Positions 26,084 to 36,022 are shown, counted from the stretch's first letter. The stretch: 64,000 bases of DNA from Paracoccus seriniphilus (GCF_028553745.1 NZ_CP067129.1:2524501-2588500); one strand, 5' to 3'. The notes: generated from the letters alone by a model not told the origin. Program-made: numbers and translations.

Positions 26084-27355
26084 ATGACCCATTCCGACGC
26101 GATACTGGCTCGCCTGATGGCGCTGCACCCGAAGGTCATCGACCTGTCACTGGACAGGATGCACCGCATTCTGGCGGCGCTGGACAATCCGCAGGACAGG
26201 CTGCCAGCGGTCATCCATATCGCGGGAACCAATGGCAAGGGCTCGACTCAGGCGATGATCCGTGCCGGGCTCGAGGCTGGCGGAGCGCGCGTTCACGCCT
26301 ATACCTCGCCGCATCTGGCGCGGTTTCATGAAAGGATCCGCCTTGCGGGAGAGTTGATCCCCGAGGCCGATCTGGCCGCGACACTGGAAGAATGCGAAGC
26401 CGCCAATGACGGCGCGCCGATCACCTATTTCGAGATCACCACCGCCGCGGCCTTGCTGGCCTTTTCACGCGTTCCGGCTGATTACACGCTGCTGGAGGTC
26501 GGACTGGGCGGACGTCTGGACGCGACGAATGTGATATCCGACCCGGCCCTGACGGTGATCACCCCGGTCAGCATCGACCATACACAGTTTCTGGGCGACA
26601 CGCTGGAACAGATTGCCGGCGAAAAGGCCGGCATCATCAAGCCCCGCGTGCCCTGCGTCGTTGCCGACCAGCAGGATGGCGCGCTGCGCGTGATCGAAGC
26701 ACGCGCGGCAGGTCTGACCGCCCCGCTATCGATCAGCGGACAGCATTGGCATGTCGCGCAGGAACGTGACGGCATCCTGTTCCAGGACGATCATGGCGTC
26801 TGGGATCTGCCCCGTCCGGTTCTTGCCGGCGCGCATCAGATCCGCAATGCCGGCACCGCGCTGGCCGCCCTGCGCCAGTTGGGGGCAAGCCATGCCCAGG
26901 CGCGCGCGGCCGTGACCCGCGCCGAATGGCCCGCGCGGATGCAGCGCCTGACACATGGTCCGCTGGCCGAGACCGCAGGTCCGCAGGCCGAACTATGGCT
27001 GGACGGCGGCCACAATCCCGCCGGCGCCGCCGCACTGGCGGCCACATTGGCCGATCTGCCTGAGCGTCCGACGCATCTGATCTGCGGGATGCTGAACACC
27101 AAGGATGTCAAAGGCTATCTGGACCTGCTGCGACCTGTCGGCGAAAGCCTGACCGCCGTCAGCATTCCGGGTGAGGCCAATACGCTGCCCGCCGCGGAAA
27201 CCGCCGAACTTGCCGCCTCGGTCGGCATGAAGGCCTCGGTCGCGGATGACGTCCTCGACGCGGTCAGGAAACTGGTTTCCGAGGAACCGCGCGCCCGGAT
27301 CATGATTTGCGGCTCGCTCTATCTGGCCGGTCAGATCCTGCGCGACAACGGCTGA
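26084..27355 (+). CDS. folC: Dihydrofolate/folylpolyglutamate synthase
   Basis: The 423-residue Mur-ligase-fold enzyme adds glutamate to dihydropteroate and to folates, using ATP. Motifs are the P-loop HIAGTNGKGST near residue 45, YTSPHLARFHERIR, EVGLGGRLDATNV, SIDHTQFLGDT and EKAGIIK with the carbamylated-lysine region, and the C-terminal LDGGHNPAGA. It is downstream of accD, a common pairing. Confidence 0.95.
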   Translation: MTHSDAILARLMALHPKVIDLSLDRMHRILAALDNPQDRLPAVIHIAGTNGKGSTQAMIRAGLEAGGARVHAYTSPHLARFHERIRLAGELIPEADLAATLEECEAANDGAPITYFEITTAAALLAFSRVPADYTLLEVGLGGRLDATNVISDPALTVITPVSIDHTQFLGDTLEQIAGEKAGIIKPRVPCVVADQQDGALRVIEARAAGLTAPLSISGQHWHVAQERDGILFQDDHGVWDLPRPVLAGAHQIRNAGTALAALRQLGASHAQARAAVTRAEWPARMQRLTHGPLAETAGPQAELWLDGGHNPAGAAALAATLADLPERPTHLICGMLNTKDVKGYLDLLRPVGESLTAVSIPGEANTLPAAETAELAASVGMKASVADDVLDAVRKLVSEEPRARIMICGSLYLAGQILRDNG

Positions 27356-27374
27356 TCCGCGTTCCGGCCTGAAC

Positions 27375-28487
27375 TCAGGCCGCGCCCCATGTGGCGTCCT
27401 GCATCTCGCGCAAGCGGCTGGCGGTGCGTTCGAATTCAAAACTGCCCTCGCCTTCGTTGTACAACTGTTCAGGCTCATCTGCCGCCGAGGCAATCAGGCG
27501 CACCTCCGCCTCGTAGAGAGCATCGATCAGCGTCACGAAACGCTTGGCCTCGTTGTAATTCGTCATGGACAGCCGCGGGATGCCGTCGATCAGCAGGACG
27601 TCGACGGCCTGGGCCAGCGCCAGATAATCCGCCGGACCCAACGGCTTGCCGCACAGATCCCAGAAGCCGGCGCGCCCGATCCTGCCCGCAAAGGCCGGAA
27701 TTTCGACCTTGCGCCCCTTGACCGTCAGTTCCAGCGGCTGAACCTCGCTGCCCTGTGTCAGCTCGGACCAGATCGCATCCATTGACGCGCGTGCATCGGC
27801 ATTGGCAGGAGAAAACCAGACCTGTCCACCACCCTGACGCCCCTGCCGGTGATCGACTTCGCTGTCCAGACAGACGACCTGCATCCGCTGGCGGATCAGA
27901 TCAATGAAGGGCAGGAACAGCTGCCGGTTCAGCCCGTGCTTGTAGAGGTCTTCGGGAACGCGGTTCGAGGTGGTCACGATCACCACGCCCTGTTCGAACA
28001 GGACCTGAAACAGACGACCGACAATCATCGCATCAGCGATATCGGTGATCTGCATCTCGTCAAAACACAGCAATCGGGTGGTGCGGGCGACCTCCATCGC
28101 GACGGGCCGCACGGCATCCTGATCGCCACGCTTGCGGGCCTGTTCCAGCCCGGCCTGGATTTCCTGCATGAACTCGTGGAAATGCACGCGGCGGCTGCTC
28201 TGATCCGGTGCTGCATCGGCCATCAGGTCCATCAGCATGGATTTCCCGCGACCGACACCACCCCAAAGATACAACCCCTTGACCGGTGGCGCGGGCTCCG
28301 GTGCCGGATTGCCCACACCCAGCAGCGCGCGCCACGCCGATCGCGGCTTGGTTGCGGCGGGTGCAGGCGCGGCCTCCATATCGGCCAGAACCCGGTCCAG
28401 TTCCGGCAGCACCGATTGCTGCGCCGGATCGGGTTTGATGCGGCCTTCCTCGGCGCGCTGGCGATATAATTCACTGACCTTGCCCAT
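27375..28487 (-). CDS. zapE: Cell division protein ZapE (AFG1-like ATPase)
   Basis: The 370-residue AAA-type ATPase starts at MGKVSELYRQR; the open frame upstream overlaps the divergent nucleosidase gene and is not homologous. Walker A is GGVGRGKSMLMD near residue 128, Walker B LLCFDEMQITD, then TTSNRVPEDLY as the arginine-finger region and LSMTNYNEAKRF near the C-terminus. ZapE acts at the division ring and in protein quality control. It converges on folC with 19 bases between stops. Confidence 0.93.
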   Translation of the reverse strand: MGKVSELYRQRAEEGRIKPDPAQQSVLPELDRVLADMEAAPAPAATKPRSAWRALLGVGNPAPEPAPPVKGLYLWGGVGRGKSMLMDLMADAAPDQSSRRVHFHEFMQEIQAGLEQARKRGDQDAVRPVAMEVARTTRLLCFDEMQITDIADAMIVGRLFQVLFEQGVVIVTTSNRVPEDLYKHGLNRQLFLPFIDLIRQRMQVVCLDSEVDHRQGRQGGGQVWFSPANADARASMDAIWSELTQGSEVQPLELTVKGRKVEIPAFAGRIGRAGFWDLCGKPLGPADYLALAQAVDVLLIDGIPRLSMTNYNEAKRFVTLIDALYEAEVRLIASAADEPEQLYNEGEGSFEFERTASRLREMQDATWGAA

Positions 28488-28593
28488 GTTTCGCAAGTGC
28501 CACAGACCGGCGACCAACAGCAAGAGGCATTGGCGCCTGTCCTGAAAACATAGTAGCCAACGGTCGATGCCTTCCTTTCCATGACAGGACAAG

Positions 28594-29229
28594 ATGATCT
28601 CAGCCCCCCAAATCGAACAGATCGCAGGACGGACCGTACTGTTCGTCATGGCCGCCAAGCCGGAATACGGCCCCGCCCTGCAATCGCGCATCAAGCCCGT
28701 GATGACCGGCATCGGCCCCGTCGAGGCCGCAATCAAGCTGACAGCCGCACTGACCGCCCTGCCAAAGTCACCGGATCTGGTGGTGTCGCTGGGTTCTGCT
28801 GGGTCGAATCGACTGGAACATGCGCAGGTCTATCAGGCCACAGCTGTCGCCTATCGCGACATGGATGCCTCGGCGCTTGGCTTTGAACGGGGCTGCACGC
28901 CATTGCTGGACCTGCCCGCACGGGTCCCCCTGCCCCATCGCATTCCCGGCATCGCGCAGGCCACGCTGTCCACCGGCGCCAATATCGTCAGCGGTGCCGC
29001 CTATGCGGATATCGCCGAAGACATGGTCGATATGGAAACATTTTCCCATCTGCGAGTCTGTCAGCATTTCGGCACCGAACTGATCGGCCTGCGCGGCATT
29101 TCGGATGGCAAGACCGAGCTGCGCGGCATGTCGGACTGGACCGAATATCTGCATGTCATCGATGAACGGCTTGCGCAGGCGCTGGACCGGCTGAATGCGG
29201 CGATGGAGGACGGCAGCCTGCCAATCTAG
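28594..29229 (+). CDS. 5'-methylthioadenosine/S-adenosylhomocysteine nucleosidase-type protein
   Basis: The 211-residue protein of the PNP_UDP family is expected to cleave the glycosidic bond of MTA or SAH. Seen are VSLGSAGSN near residue 65, substrate-ribose Glu148 in VDMETF, and catalytic Asp171 in RGISDGKTEL. It is slightly shorter than E. coli Pfs. MTA is the by-product of classical spermidine synthesis, but this genome region uses the carboxyspermidine route, so SAH recycling is the likelier need. AGGA lies four bases before the ATG. Confidence 0.85.
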   Translation: MISAPQIEQIAGRTVLFVMAAKPEYGPALQSRIKPVMTGIGPVEAAIKLTAALTALPKSPDLVVSLGSAGSNRLEHAQVYQATAVAYRDMDASALGFERGCTPLLDLPARVPLPHRIPGIAQATLSTGANIVSGAAYADIAEDMVDMETFSHLRVCQHFGTELIGLRGISDGKTELRGMSDWTEYLHVIDERLAQALDRLNAAMEDGSLPI

Positions 29230-29300
29230 GCCCCATGCTTGTTCTTGCCGCAGCAAGTGCCTAAACCCGACAGCGCGAAACCAGACAGGCACAGGCGAAA

Positions 29301-31121
29301 ATGGCACGCGGCACAACCACCCTCGAAGACCGACCCCGCAGCAAGAAGGTCGGCGCATTGCGAGCGCTGGGACCATTCATGCGCCCCTATCGTGGACAGG
29401 CCATCCTGGCGCTGATCGCATTGACCCTGACCTCGGGGATCAGCCTGATCCTGCCGCTGGCCGTGCGGCGCGTCATTGACAATTTCGATGATGGCGCGGG
29501 CCTTCTGGACAAATATTTCACGGCAGCGCTGGTCATCGTGGCCGCATTGGCGATCGGCACCGCGATGCGCTACTTCCTGATCACCCGTCTGGGAGAGCGT
29601 GTCGTCGCCGACATCCGCAAGGCCGTGTTTGCCCGCGTCATCACGCTGAGCCCCGGCTTTTTCGAACGCGTCATGACGGGCGAGATCCTGTCACGCATCA
29701 CCACCGACACAACGCTGATCCAATCGGTGATCGGCTCGTCACTGTCCATCGCGCTGCGCAACATGATCATTCTTGCGGGCGGCATGGCAATGCTGGCCTA
29801 TACCTCGGTCAAGCTGACGGGGCTGGTGCTGCTGATCGTGCCGGCAATTCTGGTTCCGATCATCGTGCTGGGACGCCGCCTGCGCAAACTGTCGCGCCAA
29901 AATCAGGAATGGATCGCGACATCCTCGGGCAAGGCATCCGAGGATTTGCTGTCGGCGCAAACCGTGCAGGCCTATACGTATGAACATCGCAGCATCGCGC
30001 AGTTCGACAAGGTCACCGAGCAATCCTACGAGGTGGCGCGCACCCGCATCACGACCCGCGCGGTGATGACCGCCATCGTCATTTTCCTGATCTTCGCGGG
30101 CGTCATCGGCGTCCTGTGGATCGGTGCGCGTGATGTCAGCGCGGGCCTCATGACGCCGGGCCAATTGGTGCAATTCGTCATCTATGCCATCCTTGTCGCC
30201 GGCTCGACCGGGGCCTTGTCCGAAATCTGGGGCGAACTGCAACGCGCCGCCGGAGCGACAGAGCGTCTGGCCGAGTTGCTGAGCGCACGCGACGATCTCC
30301 GCGACCCGGAAAACCCGGTCGTGCTGCCCCGGCCCGTGCGTGGCGAAATCGCGCTGGAAGATGTCAGCTTCCACTATCCCAGTCGGCCAGACACTTCGGC
30401 ACTTGAGGGCGTGACGCTGCATATTCAACCCGGTGAAACGATTGCGCTGGTCGGCCCCTCGGGCGCGGGCAAGACCACCGTCATCCAGATGATCCAGCGT
30501 TTCTGGGACCCGAATTCGGGCCGCGTGACGCTGGACGGGATCGATCTGCGCGACATGCGGCGCGATGATTTCCGACAGGCAACTGCGCTGGTCTCGCAGG
30601 ACCCGGTTATCTTTGCCGAAAGCGCCAGCGACAATATCCGCCTTGGCCGGCCAGATGCTTCGGATGCCGAAGTGCAGGCGGCGGCACGCGCGGCCCATGC
30701 TGATGACTTCATTCAGGCGCTTCCCATGGGTTATGACACCCAGCTGGGCGAACGCGGCGTCATGCTGTCAGGCGGACAACGCCAGCGGATCGCCATAGCC
30801 CGCGCGATCCTGCGCGATGCCCCGGTGCTGTTGCTGGACGAGGCCACCAGCGCCCTGGATGCCGAGTCCGAGGCATTGGTTCAGGCCGCCGTCAACCGGC
30901 TGTCCGAGGGCCGCACCACCATCGTCATCGCCCACCGTCTGGCGACGGTGAAAAAGGCCGACAGGATCGTGGTCTTCGATCATGGCCGCATCGTCGCGCA
31001 GGGCAATCACGCCACGCTGGTTGCCGAGGGCGGCCTGTATGCGCGTCTGGCCCGGATGCAATTCACCGACGGCACCCTGTCCGAACAACCTGCCAAACAG
31101 ACCGAAGTCGCGACGGGTTGA
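29301..31121 (+). CDS. ABC exporter, fused membrane and ATPase domains
   Basis: The 606-residue half-transporter works as a dimer. The six-helix exporter domain spans about residues 30-325; the nucleotide-binding domain follows with Walker A GPSGAGKTTV, signature LSGGQRQRIAIARA, Walker B VLLLDEATSALD and switch IAHRLATV. The layout is that of MsbA/LmrA-type lipid or drug exporters; the substrate cannot be told. It stands alone on the plus strand and converges on the CAP gene six bases away. Confidence 0.92.
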   Translation: MARGTTTLEDRPRSKKVGALRALGPFMRPYRGQAILALIALTLTSGISLILPLAVRRVIDNFDDGAGLLDKYFTAALVIVAALAIGTAMRYFLITRLGERVVADIRKAVFARVITLSPGFFERVMTGEILSRITTDTTLIQSVIGSSLSIALRNMIILAGGMAMLAYTSVKLTGLVLLIVPAILVPIIVLGRRLRKLSRQNQEWIATSSGKASEDLLSAQTVQAYTYEHRSIAQFDKVTEQSYEVARTRITTRAVMTAIVIFLIFAGVIGVLWIGARDVSAGLMTPGQLVQFVIYAILVAGSTGALSEIWGELQRAAGATERLAELLSARDDLRDPENPVVLPRPVRGEIALEDVSFHYPSRPDTSALEGVTLHIQPGETIALVGPSGAGKTTVIQMIQRFWDPNSGRVTLDGIDLRDMRRDDFRQATALVSQDPVIFAESASDNIRLGRPDASDAEVQAAARAAHADDFIQALPMGYDTQLGERGVMLSGGQRQRIAIARAILRDAPVLLLDEATSALDAESEALVQAAVNRLSEGRTTIVIAHRLATVKKADRIVVFDHGRIVAQGNHATLVAEGGLYARLARMQFTDGTLSEQPAKQTEVATG

Positions 31122-31127
31122 GCCGGC

Positions 31128-31673
31128 CTATCCTGGTGCCGCGTAGATCGCGGCCCAGAACCGGGTCCGCCCATCCGAGCCGACGGCATGGCCGATCCCG
31201 AAATCACGCACCTGCGGGATGGTGATATTGTCCAGATGCCCCGACGAGACATTCCATTCATGCAGCACGCGCTGCAGGTCGAATGGCCCCGCCGCGATGT
31301 TCTCGGCCGTCAGCCTGGGGGCGTATCCTCTGGCCTTGACCCTCGCCCCCGGACCGCTTGTCCTGCTGCCCCGATGGCTCATCAGCCCCCGGCGCGCCAT
31401 GTCACAGGCATGTTGAGCCGCCACCTCGGCCAACAGCATGTTGGCACGGACCGGGGGCAATCCCCGGCTCAGCCGTGACGCATTGGTCGCCTGTGCCGCA
31501 GCCTGCACCTCGGCAGCGCTGGGGCTGGCACAGGCCGCGCGCCCCGGAGGAGCCGCCTGAACATCATGGGGATCGCGAGCGCCCTTTTGAGCCGGGGCGG
31601 ATGCGCAGGCCGTCACCAGAACTGCCGTCGCCAGAATGCCTGTCCATTGCCCGAAATCGATCATGCGCGCCAT
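31128..31673 (-). CDS. CAP-domain (SCP/PR1) lipoprotein
   Basis: The product is 181 residues, starting at MARMIDFGQW with AGG six bases upstream. Residues 1-25 form a lipoprotein signal with lipobox LVTAC, so it is probably lipid-anchored. The CAP domain has NASRLSRGLPPV, AAQHACDMARRGLMSHRG (conserved His), TAENIAAGP (conserved Glu), then HEWNVSSGHLDNI (second His). Family members occur in the bacterial envelope with unclear functions. Confidence 0.88.
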   Translation of the reverse strand: MARMIDFGQWTGILATAVLVTACASAPAQKGARDPHDVQAAPPGRAACASPSAAEVQAAAQATNASRLSRGLPPVRANMLLAEVAAQHACDMARRGLMSHRGSRTSGPGARVKARGYAPRLTAENIAAGPFDLQRVLHEWNVSSGHLDNITIPQVRDFGIGHAVGSDGRTRFWAAIYAAPG

Positions 31674-31843
31674 CTGCAACCTATCGTTGAACTGAACTGG
31701 ACAGTTAAGAACCCGGCGCGATTCCGGCAAGCGCCGTTTACCGCACATTTTAATGATCGGCGGCAAGACGCCGGATTGAGGCTTGACCTCGGGCCGCGCA
31801 TTTGTGTCCCTATGAAGCATGTTCAGCCGAAAGGAATACCGAT

Positions 31844-32308
31844 ATGGCTATCTGGGACTTTGCGAAGAACGCAGGAAAATCGATTTTTGGAAAGGCCGAG
31901 GCCGCAACGCCCGCCCAGCCCACGGCTGCCGAGGACAGCGCCCGCAAGGTCGAGGCGCTCAAGAACGAATTGCGGGCGCTTGATCTGGATTCCAGCGATG
32001 TGCACCTGACCCTCAGGGGCGATACGGTCAAGGTTGAATCCCGCGGCGCCGATCGCGAAACCATGGAAAAACTGGTGCTGGCCGTCGGCAATATCGACGG
32101 CATCGCCAAGGTCGAGGCCGAAATGCCCGATGCGGTGACGCCGGTTTTCCACACCGTCCAGAAGGGTGAAACCCTGTCGGCCATTGCCAGCAAATACCTG
32201 GGCAGCGCAAACAAATACCCGGTGATCTTCGAGGCGAACCGTCCCATGCTCAGCGACCCTGACAAGATCTATCCGGGCCAGACGCTGCGGATTCCCCAGG
32301 AGGGCTAA
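31844..32308 (+). CDS. BON and LysM domain protein (YgaU/Kbp-like)
   Basis: The product is 154 residues, starting at MAIWDFAKNAG with AAAGGA eight bases upstream; an earlier in-frame ATG lacks a site. A BON domain covers about residues 35-90 (LTLRGDTVKVESRG), and a C-terminal LysM motif covers about 100-150 (HTVQKGETLSAIASKYLG, then IYPGQTLRIP). There is no signal peptide. The combination matches E. coli YgaU/Kbp, a cytoplasmic K+ sensor. It is divergent from the CAP gene; TTGACC at 31783 may be part of its promoter. Confidence 0.9.
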   Translation: MAIWDFAKNAGKSIFGKAEAATPAQPTAAEDSARKVEALKNELRALDLDSSDVHLTLRGDTVKVESRGADRETMEKLVLAVGNIDGIAKVEAEMPDAVTPVFHTVQKGETLSAIASKYLGSANKYPVIFEANRPMLSDPDKIYPGQTLRIPQEG

Positions 32309-32432
32309 GTCCGGGATCTGACGCTGCGTTTCGGGGCAGGCGGCGGCATCGCCCCTTGCTCCAATTCTTTGCTTTACCGCATTGTGACGGCCGGGGGAGA
32401 AGGCATCGCGTAGAGATGCCCGGGGAGGAAGA

Positions 32433-34316
32433 ATGGGAAATTTCCGACATTATCAGGACCGTGACGACATCGAAGCCGAAGGTCCTTATGAAGACCGCGA
32501 CCTGCCGAAAACCATCTATGCCATGCTGTCGCGCACGGCGGATCGCTTCGGGGATCGCCCGGCCATCAGCTTTCAGCTTCTGTCCGGCCCCAAGGATCCG
32601 GCGACGACGCTGACCTGGAATGAGCTGCGCGAAAGGGTCACGGAAACGGCCAATCTGTTCCGCAGTCTTGGCGTCGGCCCCTCTGATACAGTGGCCTATC
32701 TGCTGCCCAACAGCATCGAGACACCGGTGGTTCTGCTGGCCGGGGCCACGGCGGGCATCGTCAATCCGATCAACCCGCTGCTGGACCCCGAACATATCGC
32801 CGGCATCCTGCGCGAAACCAATGCCAAGGTTCTGGTCACGCTGAAATCCTTTCCCAAGACGGATGTCGCCCAAAAGGCCGCCAAGGCGGTTTCGCTGGCA
32901 CCGAATGTCACCCATGTTCTGGAAATCGACCTCAACCGGCATCTGCGCGGTTTCAAGAAGCTGCTGGTGCCCCTGCTGCGCCCCAAGGTCAAGACCCGCC
33001 ATCATGCGCGCGTCATGGATTTCGAGGCGGCGACCAGCAGCCAGAAACACACGCGGCTCGATTTCGACGACCCGCAGCAGGACCGCGTTGCCACTTATTT
33101 CCATACCGGTGGCACCACCGGCACCCCCAAGGTCGCGCAGCACAAATATTCGGGGATGATCTACAACGGCTGGCTGGGGGGCACGCTGCTGTTTGACGAG
33201 ACCGATGTGCTGATGTGCCCGCTGCCGATGTTCCACGTCTTTGCGGCCTATCCGATCCTCATGTCCTGTCTGGCTTCGGGGGCACATGTCGTCATGCCGA
33301 CCCCTGCAGGCTATCGCGGCGACGGGGTCTTCGAGAATTTCTGGAAACTGATCGAACGCTGGCAATGCACCTTCCTGATCACGGTGCCGACGGCGATTGC
33401 CGCGCTGATGCAGCGGCCCGTCGATGCCGATGTATCCTCGCTGCGCACGGCGATTTCCGGCTCGGCCCCGCTGCCGGTCGAACTGTACAACCGCTTCAAA
33501 TCTGCCACCGGTGTCGAGATCGCCGAAGGCTACGGCCTGACCGAGGCCACCTGCCTTGTCAGCTGCAATCCCATCGACGGCGTCAAGAAGGTCGGCTCGG
33601 TCGGCATCCCCCTGCCCTATACCCATGTCCGGATTCTGCGTCACGATGATGCGGGCCGGATCCATGCCTGCGACACCGATGAAATCGGAGAGATCTGCGT
33701 CGCCAACCCCGGCGTCTTTCCCGGCTCGACCTATACCGAGGCCGACAAGAACCACAATCTCTTTGCCGAGGACATCTACCTGCGCACTGGCGATCTGGGG
33801 CGTATCGACGAGGATGGCTATCTCTGGATCACGGGGCGCGCCAAGGATCTGATCATTCGCGGTGGCCACAATATCGACCCCGCCGAGATCGAAGACGCCC
33901 TGCTGGGCCATCCGGCCGTCGCCTTCGCCGGCGCAATCGGTCAGCCCGACAGCTTTGCCGGTGAATTGCCCTGCGTCTATGTCGAGTTGGTCGATGATGC
34001 CAAGGCCACGGTCAAGGAGTTGATGGAGCACGCCCGCAACCATATCCACGAACGGGCCGCGATCCCCAAGCATCTGGAAATTCTGCCCGAGTTGCCCAAG
34101 ACGGCAGTAGGCAAGATCTTCAAACCCGATCTGCGCCGTCTGGCGATCACCCGCGTCTACAACGCCGCGCTGGAAGGCACCGGCGCGCGCGTGGTGGAAG
34201 TCGTTGATGACAAGAAACGTGGGCTGGTCGCGCGGCTGGAACGGGGCGAGGGTCTGGACGAAGAGGCCGTCTGCAAGAGGCTGGGCGAATTCACCCGCCC
34301 CTGGGAATGGGCCTGA
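32433..34316 (+). CDS. Acyl-CoA synthetase (AMP-forming)
   Basis: The 627-residue ANL-superfamily ligase has P-loop HTGGTTGTPKVAQ near residue 225, EGYGLTEATCLVS, YLRTGDLGRIDEDGY, the hinge GRAKDLIIRGGHNI and catalytic Lys in PKTAVGK. It activates a carboxylic acid to acyl-AMP, then acyl-CoA. The substrate is unknown; a fatty or aromatic acid is plausible. A strong GGGGAGGA site lies four bases before the ATG. The C-terminus runs about 50 residues past the catalytic lysine region, longer than average. It stands as a single gene. Confidence 0.85.
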   Translation: MGNFRHYQDRDDIEAEGPYEDRDLPKTIYAMLSRTADRFGDRPAISFQLLSGPKDPATTLTWNELRERVTETANLFRSLGVGPSDTVAYLLPNSIETPVVLLAGATAGIVNPINPLLDPEHIAGILRETNAKVLVTLKSFPKTDVAQKAAKAVSLAPNVTHVLEIDLNRHLRGFKKLLVPLLRPKVKTRHHARVMDFEAATSSQKHTRLDFDDPQQDRVATYFHTGGTTGTPKVAQHKYSGMIYNGWLGGTLLFDETDVLMCPLPMFHVFAAYPILMSCLASGAHVVMPTPAGYRGDGVFENFWKLIERWQCTFLITVPTAIAALMQRPVDADVSSLRTAISGSAPLPVELYNRFKSATGVEIAEGYGLTEATCLVSCNPIDGVKKVGSVGIPLPYTHVRILRHDDAGRIHACDTDEIGEICVANPGVFPGSTYTEADKNHNLFAEDIYLRTGDLGRIDEDGYLWITGRAKDLIIRGGHNIDPAEIEDALLGHPAVAFAGAIGQPDSFAGELPCVYVELVDDAKATVKELMEHARNHIHERAAIPKHLEILPELPKTAVGKIFKPDLRRLAITRVYNAALEGTGARVVEVVDDKKRGLVARLERGEGLDEEAVCKRLGEFTRPWEWA

Positions 34317-34346
34317 CAGGCCCCCTCCCGCCGCGCGACGCTGCGG

Positions 34347-34976
34347 TCAGCCCAGTGTCGCGCGCGCCCGCGCGACAAGTTCCCGTGTCTCCGTCAGGCT
34401 CATTTCCCCGAAGACGCCTTCGTCGCCCGCGATAAAGGTCGGTGTGCCCATCAGCCCCATGTGATCGGCCAGCGCAAAGGATGTCGCGATATGTTCCTCG
34501 ATATGGGGGGCCTCCATATCCTTGCGCAGCTTGTCTTCATCCAGCCCGACCTCGCGGGCGATCCGCATCACCGTGGCCTCGACCGCCTGCCCCTTCATTC
34601 CCAACAGCGCCGCGTGGAACTGCCAATAGCTGCCCTGCTCCAGCGAAGCCAGCGAGGCGCGGCTGGCAAATTCCGATCCCTCGCCGAAAACCGGCCATTC
34701 GCGATAGACCACGCGCAACTGCGGATCGCTTGTCACCAGCGCCTGTATCGTGCCCAGCATCTTGCGACAGAACCGGCAGTTATAATCAAAGAATTCGGTC
34801 AGCGTGACATCACCCTGCGGATTGCCCAGCACCGGCGCATTCGGGCTGCGCTCCAGCACCTTGCGCAGTTCCGGCGGCATCGGGTTGGGCCTGTCGGCCG
34901 ATTGCGAGAATGCGGGCAGCGCAGCAGAGGCACCAAATGCCGTGGCGCTGATCAAGAGATGACGACGAGTGGTCAT
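34347..34976 (-). CDS. DsbA-family thiol oxidoreductase, periplasmic
   Basis: The product is 209 residues. The signal peptide has an Arg-Arg pair (MTTRRHLLISATAFG), cleaved near residue 24. The redox motif is Cys67-R-F-Cys70 in FFDYNCRFCRK, with a helical insertion and cis-proline loop MGTPTFIAG near residue 185. It resembles Com1/BdbD/ScsC-like DsbA proteins that oxidise or isomerise envelope disulfides. It converges on the acyl-CoA synthetase gene. Confidence 0.9.
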   Translation of the reverse strand: MTTRRHLLISATAFGASAALPAFSQSADRPNPMPPELRKVLERSPNAPVLGNPQGDVTLTEFFDYNCRFCRKMLGTIQALVTSDPQLRVVYREWPVFGEGSEFASRASLASLEQGSYWQFHAALLGMKGQAVEATVMRIAREVGLDEDKLRKDMEAPHIEEHIATSFALADHMGLMGTPTFIAGDEGVFGEMSLTETRELVARARATLG

Positions 34977-35428
34977 GACGCGTCCTTCCGCTGTCTGGGT
35001 TCAGACAAGGATTTCATATTCCAGCCCCGCGATACAGCCCTGATCCTGCACGATCACGTGGGCATCGACCATGTCCCGGACCGCGTCGCCCCACAGCTGT
35101 GCAGGACCGCCGGCCGCTAGGCATTCAGGCGCAGCTGTGCAAATTCCGAAGGTGGGAAAATTTCCGCATTTTCGCCCCAATCCGGCCATCTCCTCGCCAT
35201 TCGAGAGCCTTCGTGAACGGTCTGTGAGCAGATCACCATGCGCCCGACCAACAATGCCTGAACGCCTCCCGGGCTCAATGGCAGAATATCGTGTCAACCC
35301 CTCACGGATATTCAATGATACGTGGTTGCACAAAAGGCACAATCCAACCTCTGCAGGCGGTGACAGCGCTTCATTCCCTCCGCCTCCGGGCCTAATTCAG
35401 CCGAACAACAAAGGACCAGGAGGTCATC
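34977..35428. other. 452-bp intergenic region with a coding-like fragment
   Basis: There is no complete gene. On the minus strand about 35001-35120 reads as GC-rich codons giving QLWGDAVRDMVDAHVIVQDQ and then GCIAGLEYEILV before TGA. The same open frame further upstream (to 35342) looks random, so this may be the tail of a decayed gene. CACAGCTGTG (35092-35101) is a perfect palindrome, and CAGCTGTGCA occurs twice (35094 and 35132). The right part should carry the promoter of the outer-membrane protein gene. Confidence 0.4.
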
Positions 35429-36022
35429 ATGAAACTTGTTATCGCAGCAGTTACCAGTTCCCTGATTGCAGGTTCGGCCTATGCCGGCGGCTATACTGCC
35501 CCCGTCGTTGAACCTTCGCCCGAGCCCATCACGGTCTCGCCCGTCGTCAACGACGTGTCGAACTGGACCGGTTTCTATGCGGGTGCGCAATACGGTCAGG
35601 GCAGCGCCGATTTCAACAACGGCTTGGGCGACAGTGACGCAGACGCCTATGGTGTGCATGCCGGTTACAACTATGACCTGGGCAACTGGGTCGTCGGTGG
35701 TGAACTGGACTACAACAAGGTCGATGCCGATGATCTGGACGACAAGGGCGACATGACCCGCCTGCGCGCCCGTGCCGGCTATGACATGGGCAAATTCATG
35801 CCCTATGTCACCCTTGGCGCCGCGCATCTGTCGCAGGACATCCCCGGTGGCGATATTTCGGAAACCGACGTGACCTATGGTATCGGTGCCGAATACAAGG
35901 TTACCGAGCAATTCACCGTCGGCGCAGAATACACCAAGCAGGACTTCAGCGACGTCGCGGATGTGGACGGCCTGGATCTGGACACCGACATGGTGCAGAT
36001 GCGCGCTTCGTTCCGCTTCTGA
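35429..36022 (+). CDS. Outer-membrane beta-barrel protein (Omp25/opacity type)
   Basis: The product is 197 residues. The signal peptide is cleaved after AYA (about residue 19). A Pro-rich linker leads into WTGFYAGAQYGQGS, the typical first strand, then paired amphipathic strands (AYGVHAGYNYD, WVVGGELDYN, RLRARAGYDMG, ADYK-type hairpins). The C-terminal strand ends MRASFRF, with the terminal Phe recognised by the Bam machinery. It probably forms an eight-stranded barrel. The ribosome site AGGAGGT (35418-35424) is one of the strongest in the window, implying high expression. Confidence 0.92.
   Translation: MKLVIAAVTSSLIAGSAYAGGYTAPVVEPSPEPITVSPVVNDVSNWTGFYAGAQYGQGSADFNNGLGDSDADAYGVHAGYNYDLGNWVVGGELDYNKVDADDLDDKGDMTRLRARAGYDMGKFMPYVTLGAAHLSQDIPGGDISETDVTYGIGAEYKVTEQFTVGAEYTKQDFSDVADVDGLDLDTDMVQMRASFRF

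Noticed and set aside
32250..34073. 607-codon minus-strand open frame
   Set aside because: It is antisense to the acyl-CoA synthetase gene; long shadows arise because stop codons are rare in the complementary phase of GC-rich genes.
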